DNA from: Vandiemenella viatica
Lineage: Eukaryota; Arthropoda; Insecta; Orthoptera; Morabidae
Direction of reading: 5' to 3'
Assembly (NCBI GenBank): GCA_031002005.1
Contig: CM061918.1
Location: 44,676,047 to 44,740,046, forward strand
Length of the DNA: 64,000 bases
Shown here: positions 1 through 10,040 of the stretch, piece after piece
Layout: every line of letters begins with the position of its first letter
Numbering within the stretch: the stretch's first letter is position 1
Position numbers and translations under genes: made by a program
Notes under the pieces: model-generated
The model's database searches: none
What the model was told of the DNA's origin: nothing
The model's input: only the letters and a program-made list of their open reading frames with translations

Positions 1-354
1 GAAACGGGGAGATACGTTAACTACTTGTACATTTACTGAAAAAAAACTGAAATAACTATCAAAGATTAAAAAACCAAAGTTAACGAAAAAACTTGATCAT
101 ACACTTTAAAACGCCAACGGTCATGGAGTGTGACACAGCTCACGAATTTGCAATGCAACATCAGTTTTGGAATATGTTGGCTTCAAAACATGTAGCTACA
201 ACGAAACCAAATAACTCGGGTTCCTTGTATTATAATCACATGGGGTTTTTCAGTGTCTTGCTTTCGGCTCTAGCTACAATGGTTGAAATTGGAATGAACG
301 CTTGAGTTTCGGATAGAGGGACAGTGTTCATCTCCACATTTAGAGAATTTAAGT
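1..354. other. Unassigned AT-rich DNA
   Basis: No gene or repeat is recognised. The open frame at 93-305 is short, lacks any familiar motif and is not supported. Confidence 0.4.
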
Positions 355-545
355 CTCTGACCTCGCATTTGGGAGGACATGGGTTCGAGTTCCCGTCCGG
401 CTATCCAAATTTAATTTTCTATGGTTTCCAGATGACTCCGGGTGAATGGTTCCTTCAAAAGGTCATGTCAGAATTCCTTAAAAAAAGCCCTACACAGTCA
501 ATATTATGGACAATATCCCCTCCACTTTCCAGTAGGCCTACTGAT
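355..545 (+). repeat. SINE-A copy, diverged
   Basis: A B-box-like GGGTTCGAGTTCCCG (about 380) is followed by the SINE-A central block: 'ctatggtttcc' plus 'gatgactccgggtgaatggttccttcaaaaggtc'. The 3' end is degraded. The order matches the cleaner copies at 23548, 25700 and 61145. The tRNA-like head is partly lost. Confidence 0.7.
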
Positions 546-1656
546 GAATAAATAACAGAAAATCAGCATTTCCATCAATATCGACCATCATACATTCTTT
601 CACCGTACGCGGTCAATATTATTGTTACTACAGTAAGGTATTATCAGTACTATTGATTGTGTATGATCTGCATTAAAGTTGAACTTGGAACATAGTGAGG
701 TTAATTCGTTTCGAGTCTAGATACATTTTACTGTGTAAGAGACTTTTTTTTTACACTTCCATTTTCAAAATTCTTACGATACCGAAAGAAAGCCACTTTA
801 CTTGATAACTTTTTTCCTTGCCAAGCCGTCATGTTTTTGCGATATTGTCGGCGAGGGTAGGAGTTTCCTGCCATGTTTGTTTTATCTACGCCCCAATGCG
901 GACAGCAATTTCTGCTGTCCTGTCCTTGGAAGAATGCCAGACGGTGCTGCATGATCACTGGAGTCTCCGCGAATACCAACAACTTGGAAGAATGCTTTCT
1001 GTGACGTTGGTTTGTTGTCACACGGAACCGTAAACCAGTAACACAAAAGAACTATAATGATCTATCTGCCCTGTTGCACTGTGTATAAATTCATGTTTTA
1101 TTCGTGTAGGCGCCAGAAAGCCTTCTACCTGCATTGTAGAAAATATTTTTGCTGTTATTTCTATTACAGTGGAGACAGAGGATTGAGAAGGTCCAGTTGT
1201 TGGCTGCTGTAAAGTTTTGATATTGTAGAGATAAAATCTGGAGGATCGTTTCATGGATAAATGAAAAAATATTATTTCTTACAAACAGTTGGCAATAAAT
1301 AATTACGTTTGAGATAGGCTGAGCAATCTGCTTCTGATTGCCGTGATGTACCGCCCAGGGCAGGCACAAAACAAATGGTCGTTTTATTACAGCGTAGTAC
1401 AATAAGGGGTAGAAACAACGCCCAGCCAATCCGCAGCAATTTGAAAAATTTGTTGATTACTATCAGCTGCAATCGAAGCACCGTTACAATTTCCTACCTG
1501 TTTCCAAAGAGCTTCCACTTAATGACTGAGATCAAACTAATGGGGACGCGTTTTCCCAACATTTCCCACTGTCCGACTTAATATATATCACCATTGCACA
1601 GGGCGCTATCTACCAGTAGAGACTTCTGATGTAAATATATGCTGCATTGAAATAAA
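546..1656. other. Unassigned intergenic DNA
   Basis: AT-rich sequence with only short, overlapping, motif-free open frames on both strands. No coding feature or repeat is recognised. Confidence 0.4.
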
Positions 1657-1760
1657 ATCTTCACGGGTTTTCTGCCGGATAATATCTTTATTAAACTTAA
1701 TTTCTTTAATATACAACGTTTCGGCAGCAACTTCCGCTGCCTTTCGGTAAGCTGTCATAA
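1657..1760. repeat. Possible half copy of the foldback family seen at 3559-3800
   Basis: The stretch contains 'tcttcacgggt..tctgccggataatatc', resembling the arm of the 3559-3800 hairpin ('gtcttcacgggtgtaccgccggattgtg'). No matching inverted arm was found close by, so it looks like a single decayed end. Confidence 0.4.
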
Positions 1761-1952
1761 CGAAGCTAAAAATGTTACATTTTTCGCTTTTCATTTATAC
1801 GCGGGAAAAACTGAATTCTCATATGCTGCATTGTTGATATGGCCACATATTCGCGAAAAATAACGTGATCCGACCGAATAATTTCTAAAATATGCACCTC
1901 TTGCTATGGGGCAGTGCGTAGTAAAATTCCGAGTAGGATAAAGCATGAAGAG

Positions 1953-2830
1953 TAGAGCTGTAAAAGTGACGAGAAATTGTGTACCCGCATGTATTCGTTA
2001 CTAAACCAATCAGTACTCGTCACTATCGTAATGTTACTCGTTGATTTTGGTACAATCGAGCGCTAGATGAAGCATTGTATAGAGTCGCGTCGCGTACGGG
2101 AAGACTTCGTTACTATCGTATCGTTTCGTTACTCGTTACTTTTACAATCGAGCACTAGTATGGAGCATCGCATACAGGTTACTGGATGACTTCATTCGTA
2201 CTCAGTAAAGTTTAAGTAAATTGATAATGTAGTGAAGTAAGTTTGGGTAAAATTTGCACTCTCAAATAAAATAGAAGTTAGGATATCGTATTTTAGAATA
2301 AACGCATTTCATAGATGTTTGAAATCAATAAATCTAACTAATGTCTGATTAATAAAGAAACAATGACCACCTCAAATTATCTATGCAAATTATCTATTTA
2401 CAAATTATGCTCTGTAAATTTTAATGTTAAACAAATACGAACAACAAAATAACTCTTTATGCTTATTTACCTCGTTAAAAATACCAACACTTAACAGTGA
2501 ATGATATTAATTATATTAAAATGTATGCGCAAATGTTTATACCTACACATTTTTCTTGGTAACGAAACGAATTCTATTAAAAATTCCTACAAAAAACGCA
2601 ACGCACGATGTTGAAATGTTCATTCTCTCATTCAGATTGATTTAGTAGCTGGTGAACCGTTCCAGTTCCCGCATGATGCGTCGTGTTATTCGTTTATCGA
2701 ACGAAACTGACAGTCATACGACAACTGCGAGTAACGAAATGTTTTTGTGAGTTACGTTTGGGTACTTCGAGTCGGCGTATTCGTTCCTCAGTAACGAATA
2801 CATACGGTTTACGATTTAATACAGCGCTTA
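1953..2830. mobile_element. Possible hAT-like non-autonomous DNA transposon
   Basis: The left end (TAGAGCTGTA..., then 'catgtattcgttact') and the inverted right end ('agtaacgaatacatacgg...tacagcgctta') are imperfect terminal inverted repeats. Many copies of a CGTTACTCG-like motif lie just inside both ends, in opposite orientation at the two sides. Such clustered subterminal motifs are typical of hAT elements. The flanks CATGAAGA and TATGAACA could be an 8-bp target duplication with two mismatches. No transposase is visible in the AT-rich middle. The hAT assignment is inference; the inverted ends are seen directly. Confidence 0.4.
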
Positions 2831-3558
2831 TGAACAATGAGACGATCACAGAAGGTGATGGGAGGTAAATCAACTGAAGTTTTGGAAATGATATCTAGAG
2901 ATAAGTTACTTGAAGGGAGAGGATTAAGGACTATTGTAATATGAAGAAAGGAGCCATTCGCAAATTAGGAAAGTGATATTACTATTTCTCTGTCTGATTG
3001 GCACTAACATATGCAGTTGATTTGACTGTGAGTCGTTTCTAAGCGTTCTAAAAGTCGATCCCAAGCCTAGTTTTTTCTAATATTTTAACTAGCTTAAATT
3101 TTATTATTGCTTTATGTGGAGTAATGCTTCATTAAGTTTGTGCAAAGTTTTAAGGCATGACTCTATTAGTATTTACGGATATAATTTCCGTTGTCTTTTA
3201 GTGAGAGATACTATTCCTCTGTCGTTTCGTAACAGGCTATTACTGACCACGGGCATTAAAGTCCCAATGAAAACAAGTCCTGGGCATTTTTTTTCCGATC
3301 GATAAACTACTGCGGTTAGTAAAAAAAAAAAAACTCACTAGAAGGAAGTGTAGTAATTTAACCTTATTGTTTTAAAGGCAAAGCGACGCAAGAAATCCAA
3401 ACGGCTTTTTAAAATAGTTACCCAAGTATTACTGAAAAAAAAATCGTTGAATTTGAGATATATGACAAAAGACAGGAGGTGCCCGCAATTTTCAAGGTTA
3501 TGTGCGCATGAAATACATAATATTTTTCAGTAAGAACTGACAAAACTATCAATAAGAT
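2831..3558. other. Unassigned AT-rich DNA
   Basis: No gene is recognised. A short A-run lies near 3320 and a few motif-free open frames occur. Confidence 0.4.
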
Positions 3559-3800
3559 GCAATGAAGTCTTCACGGGTGTACCGCCGGATTGTGTTATGA
3601 AAACACGATATTTTGACGACTCGATCCGTCGTCTTCTTCAGGTGTGGAGACATCTGCACTGATCGGCTGACTCACAGATAGTGTACAGTATCTGATCGTC
3701 AGCCGACCAGTCTCGACACCTGATGAAGACGACGGAGCTGTCGTCCAAATATAGTGTTTTCATAACACAATCCGGCGGTACATCGGTAAAACTTCATTGC
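3559..3800. mobile_element. Foldback (hairpin) element, 242 bp
   Basis: The arms 'gcaatgaagtcttcacgggtgtaccgccgg...' and '...ccggcggtacatcggtaaaacttcattgc' are inverted copies about 100 bp long. They share the inner motif 'gtgttatgaaaacac' and a 'gacgac...gtcgtc' block, and meet near 3685. The whole unit can fold into one long hairpin. A related arm is present at 43275-43430 and possibly at 1657. No coding capacity. Superfamily unknown. Confidence 0.75.
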
Positions 3801-4107
3801 AAGCATACGCTGGGAAAGTCTCCGTTGTTATATCCGTAAGATGCTGTCAATCGAGTTCCTAATCGATAAAAAGCGACTATATGTGAGTCTCTGCAAGGAC
3901 AGCTGGTTTTTTTGTCGAATCCGTAGGAACTTAATTGCAATGGAGCACACGCACTGGTGGCACTTTCCGTACTCATCTATTTATCCCCCTTTCTTATTAT
4001 TTTATTAGCTGTTACCAGCGACTTATAATTCTATTGCTGGTCTGAAAATAGAAATCTGTTAATTATTTAAAAGTATCAGAAAAATCACAAAATTATTTCG
4101 AGAGAAA

Positions 4108-4345
4108 GAAAGCCTGAGTGACCGATATAATATTACAGAGACTTACACACGCTATCCATCTGTCTGTCACCGTTCGTTAGTTTTCAAAATTTCATGACAA
4201 GGTATGTTATTTAGCCCGAAAATCGTATCCTTCATATATAGTATTTCCTTTTCAACTTTTATCAACATCGGTTTAGCCCTTAAGCTTCAAAACATAAGAA
4301 ACGGAAAGACAAATTTACTTCCGCCTTTAAAATATTAGTGTAGAT
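4108..4345. repeat. Dispersed repeat, copy 1 (pair with 34360-34590)
   Basis: 'gagtgaccgatat' followed by 'acttacacacgctatccatctgtct' and later 'atagtatttcctt' recurs in the same order at 34360-34590. It is an anonymous dispersed repeat; no ends or coding sequence were identified. A trace of the first block also appears near 43460. Confidence 0.65.
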
Positions 4346-4384
4346 TATCATTATTACTATTATTATCATCTTAGATACTTTTGG

Positions 4385-4700
4385 TGTAAAATTCCTCTCC
4401 CATCTACTTTTACGATTTATGAATTTTAATCCTAAATTCCTTCATCACTCCCGTAGTAATTTACTCCAATCCCTGTCTCTCTTACCCACAAAAGAAAATT
4501 TTACAACTCCTTTATGAATGAAAGCGAGTGTCAGCTTGTGCTCATGGTTATCTTTTCTCTTCCGTGCACTAGTTCTAATTCTTCGACCAATATCGTTCTA
4601 AGCCTCACCACCAACATCCGCCTTGTACTCTTCCAGCACTCTCTTCACCCTCCAATGACTCCCAATCCAGCTCCTTTATCGTATGAGATCGCTGATCGGT
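4385..4700 (-). pseudogene. Non-LTR retrotransposon reverse-transcriptase C-terminal end (LINE family A)
   Basis: On the minus strand, broken frames read like the LINE tail at 21860-22330: 'IKELDW..SLE', then a lysine-rich segment with 'HKL', then 'G..KFSFVG' and a D-W near the end, all out of phase with one another. This is the region downstream of the RT catalytic core in jockey/CR1-type elements. Several frameshifts and stops are present, so it is a 5'-truncated dead copy. Clade assignment is tentative. Confidence 0.6.
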
Positions 4701-5094
4701 TGGACTACGTACTACGGATCCTCGCTCGTCTGGTCTGTCGCTGGGCGTTGTCGAGGGGACTGCTCCAGTGACTCACAGACCGTTAATCAGCTGTGTCGTT
4801 GCGCGTTTTAAGTATCGTCTGCTGCTCCCCCCGTCATAAACCGCCACCCTCTCTGACGAGGGAGTGGCCTGTCTCAACAGCTTACAGTCGGTGATGCGTT
4901 ACTTTTCTTTCTATATTTACAACGTCACATCCTTGATAGACTATCTATATCCGTGTAGAAGTCTCATAAATGTGCAAAGTGAGAGAAAGGTGCAATAAGT
5001 GATTTGTGTATGTGAATGTTTCTGTGTTTAATTACATGTAGCAGTATCTGTGTGTGTGTACGTATGTTATTCTAATTACTAATTTACATATATA

Positions 5095-5940
5095 CAGGGG
5101 GAGGACAAAATAATACGAACACCTGTGAAATAATGTAAAATCTTTATTAATAGGGGGTTGGGTCACCCTTTGACTGAAGTACAGATTTAATGCGACTTAG
5201 GATAGATGCATAAAGGTCATGGACAATATTTAAAGGTATATTAAGCCATTCCTCCTGCAGAACGGTCTCTAATTCCGAAAGGCTGGATGGAGGAGGAAAT
5301 GTTCAATAATATTCAATTCCGGAGACTGAGGGGGCCAGGCAAGATGTTCAACTTCATCGTCAAGCTCTTCGAACACCTAGAAGTGTGAATAGGGGCGTTG
5401 TCGTCTTGAAAAAGCGGTGGCTCTCCAGGGAATACAGTCTGGACAAAAGGATGGACATGATCCCCTTGAATGCTTAGATAGTGATTGGATTTGATTCTAC
5501 CATGCAGAATAACAAGTGCTTGAAGACTTTCGGGCTACTATGCGCTTCAAGAACTGTCTATCCCTATCAGTAAGCTTTGACTTTCAGCCACTGTTGTGCT
5601 TTGAAGACGCCGTCTTACCCTCTTTCGTGTAAGCTGTCATAACGGCTGATACCGTACTCCTTGCAAACCCCAAAAGGTTTGATGTTTCCGTAACCGATGC
5701 TCCACTTAAACGCGCTCCGACAATCATTCCTCTTTGGAATACTGACAGGTCTGACATTTCAACTTATGACAGACAGTTCGATAGACGCATGCAACGCAGG
5801 TGACTGCTGTTGGAGACTGATACCTTCATCTTCACGCTCACTTGGTGGCAGACTTCTGTTGCAGGTGGCGCGGCTGTACTGCAGGTATGAAATACGTCAT
5901 AATTTTTCACAGGTGTTCGTATTATTTTGTCCTCCATCTG
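5095..5940 (-). mobile_element. Tc1-like DNA transposon, internally deleted
   Basis: The ends 'cagggggaggacaaaataat' and, inverted, 'attattttgtcctccatctg' form terminal inverted repeats of about 35 bp extending through 'acgaacacctgtgaaa'. TA dinucleotides flank both sides (5093-5094 and 5941-5942), the target duplication of the Tc1/mariner superfamily. At about 850 bp it is shorter than a full Tc1 element (1.3-1.7 kb) because the middle of the transposase is missing. Confidence 0.85.
5147..5758 (-). pseudogene. Tc1-like transposase remnant
   Basis: The N-terminus begins MSDLSVFQRGMIVGARLSGA and continues through a helix-turn-helix typical of Tc1 transposases ('VTETSNLLGFARSTVS', 'AYTKEGKTASS'), then 'LTDRDRQFLKRIV'. 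The reading then jumps to the C-terminal catalytic part: 'LFQDDNAPIHTS' (second catalytic Asp region) and a frame-shifted 'AWPPQSPELN..EH' block, ending 'KGDPTPY'. The segment between the HTH and the second Asp, including the first catalytic Asp, is deleted, and at least one frameshift follows. It is not functional. Confidence 0.8.
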
Positions 5941-5942
5941 TA

Positions 5943-7046
5943 TATTTATTTTAAAAAAAACACTAACACTCATCAAATACATTCTTTCACACTGCTAATT
6001 TAAGTAACTAACTTTCGTGAAACTTGATACGTTTATGTATCATAAATCTAATGTCCTGAATAAAATTCAGTTGTTATTGTCAAACTAAAATTTTATCTTA
6101 TGTACTTCTTTAATATATTGGAAATATGGACCCAGAGTAGATACTAGGTGCTGGGATATTATGTATCAGAATATAAAAATAAAATATATCTGTGGACACG
6201 AATTCGAATCCTCATCCACATTTCAGTTTTCCGCGGTTTTCGAAATCACTTTTCTTGGATACCATTACGTTTCAAAGGCCAACCGTTGGTTTGTCTCAAG
6301 TAATCACCTTTTAGAAATAATATGTACGATATTAAACTTGGTTCTGAATGGGCGAAACGAAGACAATTCGCCTAGGACCCATTCCTTGTTCATTGAGATT
6401 ACTGAATACCTTTAATCTTCATATCGACGTATATTCTGATAACTTCACTTTTTGCAACATTTCGCATTATCTTCCTGCCGTACGGTTCACAATCCCTTTT
6501 TGTCCTGTTCGTCATTCAGCTAATCCTTTTCCTCTTTCTGGTATCTATTTTTTTTAAATACCTTCTCATTGGGTACTCAACGCCACAGTCTCGTTTTCTC
6601 TTTATCCACATCCGTATTATGTATTACATTAATTATTCTTATTATTTTGCTGATATTATGGTTTTATCACTTAAAATATTGGTAATTTATTCTCTGAGAT
6701 GGTTTTTAATTTTCATACAAGTGATTTCTTACATTAAAGGTTTTAGAATATTTAATTGAAATACAATTAAATTTGATTGCTAAAACACGCGGAATAAATT
6801 AAAAAAAACGGAACATTTATTTTATATGAGATTTACGCTCCATAAAAATACGAGATAATTAAATTACAATTCAATTAAAGAAAACAAAAATCGGCCATGA
6901 GCCCCCCAAAAGGAAAAGTATTTTCCTGTTGCACCGACTATACTCAGATGTTTGAACAGAGTTCCAGTAGAGTTGATTACAGGGTGCTTATGGGCAACAA
7001 CCAGTGTCCACGAGAAAAGAAAAACATATGCGTCCGGAGGATTACC
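5943..7046. other. Unassigned AT-rich DNA
   Basis: No gene or known repeat is recognised. Open frames are short, overlapping and lack motifs. Confidence 0.4.
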
Positions 7047-7732
7047 GTTCTTTGATGCGAAGATCAATGCCACACTTATGCTGCACGAACCACACATTCT
7101 TTGATGCGACGATCAATGCCACACTTATGCTGCACGAACCACAAATTCTTTGATGCGACGATTAATGCCACACTTATGCTGCACGGACCACACATTCTTT
7201 GATGCGACGATCAATGCCACACTTATTCTCCACGAACCACACGTTCTTTGATGCGACGATCAATGCCACACTTATGCTGCACGAACCACACATTCTTTGA
7301 TGCGACGATCAATGCCACACTTATGCTGCACGGACCACACATTCTTTGATGCGACGATCAATGCCACACTTATTCTCCACGAACCACACGTTCTTTGATG
7401 CGACGATCAATGCCACACTTATGCTGCACGAACCACACATTCTTTGATGCGACGATCAATGCCACACTTATGCTGCACGAACCACACATTCTTTGATGCG
7501 ACGATCAATGCCACACTTATGCTGCACCAACCACACGTTCTTTGATGCGAAGATCAATGCCACACTTATGCTGCACGAACCACACGTTCTTTGATGCGAC
7601 GATCAATGCCACACTTATGCTGCACCAACCACACGTTCTTTGATGCGACGATCAATGCCGCACTTATGCTGCACGAACCACACGTTCTTTGTCGCGACGA
7701 TCAATGTCACACTTACGCTGTACGAACCACAG
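7047..7732. repeat. 49-bp tandem repeat (satellite), 14 copies
   Basis: The unit starts (a/g)ttctttgatgcgacgatc and ends 'ccacac'. It repeats at exactly 49 bp from 7047 to 7732, 14 copies with no insertions or deletions. Units differ by a few substitutions. Variants 'ttattctccac' (units 4 and 7) and 'cacggaccac' (units 3 and 6) recur three units apart, so a block of three units (147 bp) was duplicated. The last unit (7684) is the most diverged. Open frames through it are by-products of a period not divisible by three. Confidence 0.97.
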
Positions 7733-8054
7733 ACTCATTGTTTTACAGTATAACCTTGCTTCACACGACACTACTCTTCTGTATGATCACTCCACCCGTT
7801 AGGCTACCACGTGTTGCTTCTTCCTGTCCCGAAATGCAGGCCACGCAAGTTCTCCACCGCGTCCTTCGATGGTGTTGACATTTCTTGCAGAATCAGCCCC
7901 GTTTTGCCTCGGGTCATATGCTAACATGAAACATTGTCAATTATTACCGAGTTTTCATGCTTCTTTCTTACTGGCTTTCCATGCAACCTCCATGTGCACA
8001 AACCAAACAGTATCATCCATCCTCGTGCTTTTCTTATTTTCGCATACTTATATT
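7733..8054. other. Unassigned DNA between satellite and gap
   Basis: Unique-looking sequence. No feature is recognised. Confidence 0.4.
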
Positions 8055-9054
8055 NNNNNNNNNNNNNNNNNNNNNNNNNNNNNNNNNNNNNNNNNNNNNN
8101 NNNNNNNNNNNNNNNNNNNNNNNNNNNNNNNNNNNNNNNNNNNNNNNNNNNNNNNNNNNNNNNNNNNNNNNNNNNNNNNNNNNNNNNNNNNNNNNNNNNN
8201 NNNNNNNNNNNNNNNNNNNNNNNNNNNNNNNNNNNNNNNNNNNNNNNNNNNNNNNNNNNNNNNNNNNNNNNNNNNNNNNNNNNNNNNNNNNNNNNNNNNN
8301 NNNNNNNNNNNNNNNNNNNNNNNNNNNNNNNNNNNNNNNNNNNNNNNNNNNNNNNNNNNNNNNNNNNNNNNNNNNNNNNNNNNNNNNNNNNNNNNNNNNN
8401 NNNNNNNNNNNNNNNNNNNNNNNNNNNNNNNNNNNNNNNNNNNNNNNNNNNNNNNNNNNNNNNNNNNNNNNNNNNNNNNNNNNNNNNNNNNNNNNNNNNN
8501 NNNNNNNNNNNNNNNNNNNNNNNNNNNNNNNNNNNNNNNNNNNNNNNNNNNNNNNNNNNNNNNNNNNNNNNNNNNNNNNNNNNNNNNNNNNNNNNNNNNN
8601 NNNNNNNNNNNNNNNNNNNNNNNNNNNNNNNNNNNNNNNNNNNNNNNNNNNNNNNNNNNNNNNNNNNNNNNNNNNNNNNNNNNNNNNNNNNNNNNNNNNN
8701 NNNNNNNNNNNNNNNNNNNNNNNNNNNNNNNNNNNNNNNNNNNNNNNNNNNNNNNNNNNNNNNNNNNNNNNNNNNNNNNNNNNNNNNNNNNNNNNNNNNN
8801 NNNNNNNNNNNNNNNNNNNNNNNNNNNNNNNNNNNNNNNNNNNNNNNNNNNNNNNNNNNNNNNNNNNNNNNNNNNNNNNNNNNNNNNNNNNNNNNNNNNN
8901 NNNNNNNNNNNNNNNNNNNNNNNNNNNNNNNNNNNNNNNNNNNNNNNNNNNNNNNNNNNNNNNNNNNNNNNNNNNNNNNNNNNNNNNNNNNNNNNNNNNN
9001 NNNNNNNNNNNNNNNNNNNNNNNNNNNNNNNNNNNNNNNNNNNNNNNNNNNNNN
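8055..9054. other. Assembly gap (1000 N)
   Basis: Exactly 1000 N bases, a conventional placeholder, so the true size is unknown. The gap follows the satellite and truncates the 5' side of the LINE at 9055. Confidence 0.99.
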
Positions 9055-9815
9055 CGTAATAAGGGGAAAGAATAGGCTATTTGACGATGATGCTATTATT
9101 TATCGTGAAATTAAAATCCTCGACCATTGCGCTTTGTTACAAAACGATATTATTAAAATAATTGCGTGATGTAAAGGCTGGCAGTTGGAGTTAAACGTTA
9201 AAAAGTGCCAAGTAATTCGTATAAGTAAAAAGGTGATACCATTTAGCTCTGAATATACAATTAATGGTACTGTCCTTAGAACGGTAGATTCCGCTAAATA
9301 CCTAGGGGTAACAATTCGTAACAATTTGTCGTGGAATGAGCATATCGTATGCTCCAATTTCTACGCCGTAATTTAAAACAATGCACTCCGGAAGTTAAAT
9401 GCATTGCATGCAAATCACTAGTCCGCCCTCACTTAGAATATTGTTTTTCTGTATGGGGTCCCCATCAAAAGTGGTTAATGGAGACATTAGAGAAGGGCCA
9501 AAAAGAGCTGCCTTATTCGTGACAGGTATAGTTGGAGGGAAAGCGTAAGTGCGATGTTGAAGGAGTTAGGTTGGGAAGACCTGGAGCACCGAAGGCGTTG
9601 CTCTCGATGGAAGCTAATTGAAAAATCACGACTGACGTATTTCGGAATGACAGCAAACAAATATTGTTACCAGCAACATTCATATCTAGGAATGACTGCG
9701 AAAATAGGATAAATCACGGCCAGAACCGATTAATTTCTGTACTCATTTTTCCCACACGCGATTATGGAATGGAATAGGAAGGATTTACCGGACGAGTAAA
9801 CTTAAAATCCGACAG
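9055..9815 (+). pseudogene. Non-LTR retrotransposon reverse transcriptase, C-terminal half (LINE family B)
   Basis: Immediately after the gap the frame reads 'FDDDAIIYREIKI', matching the catalytic [FY]ADD motif C region of LINE reverse transcriptases (first residue altered). It continues with 'LELNVKKCQVIRIS', 'TVDSAKYLGVTI', then in other frames 'SLVRPHLEYCFSVWGPHQ' and 'MLKELGWEDLEHRRR', ending 'FFPHAIMEWN'. This order is that of the RT palm, thumb and C-terminal region of jockey/CR1-like LINEs. Several frameshifts and stops make it a pseudogene. The 5' part may lie in the gap. The 3' tail continues to about 10040. Confidence 0.75.
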
Positions 9816-10040
9816 CAGTAGTTCTCGATAATCACTCCGGCCATCCTGATCTGGGTTTTCCATGGTTTTCCCAGATCACTCCACGCGAATGCCGGGATGG
9901 TTCCTCACAATAGCCCATGGACGCCTCCTGCCATATCCCGTATATCCCTTGCAAACTATTACACTTTCGGATAGGTGCAATGCACCCTCCGACACATTCT
10001 TTTAGTGAATCACGGAGTAATAATAATAATAATAATAGAC
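9816..10040 (+). repeat. LINE family B 3' tail with SINE-A-like block
   Basis: Directly after the RT remnant lies a block close to the SINE-A centre ('ctgatctgggttttccatgg', 'gaatgccgggatggttcct'), then a unique tail 'ataggtgcaatgcaccctcc', then a (TAA)n run. The same RT end, block and tail occur in the same order, inverted, at 35931-36330, so the combination is one element's 3' end and not a chance neighbour. Confidence 0.75.

Noticed and set aside
7047..7732. CRISPR-like array
   Set aside because: The 49-bp units are directly adjacent with no unique spacers. It is a plain tandem satellite in an animal genome.
7591..7878. 95-codon open frame across the satellite end
   Set aside because: A by-product of the repeat; cysteine/histidine-rich only because the repeat is translated in shifting frames.
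7869..9169. Long open frames of about 400 codons
   Set aside because: They consist mostly of N bases from the assembly gap.
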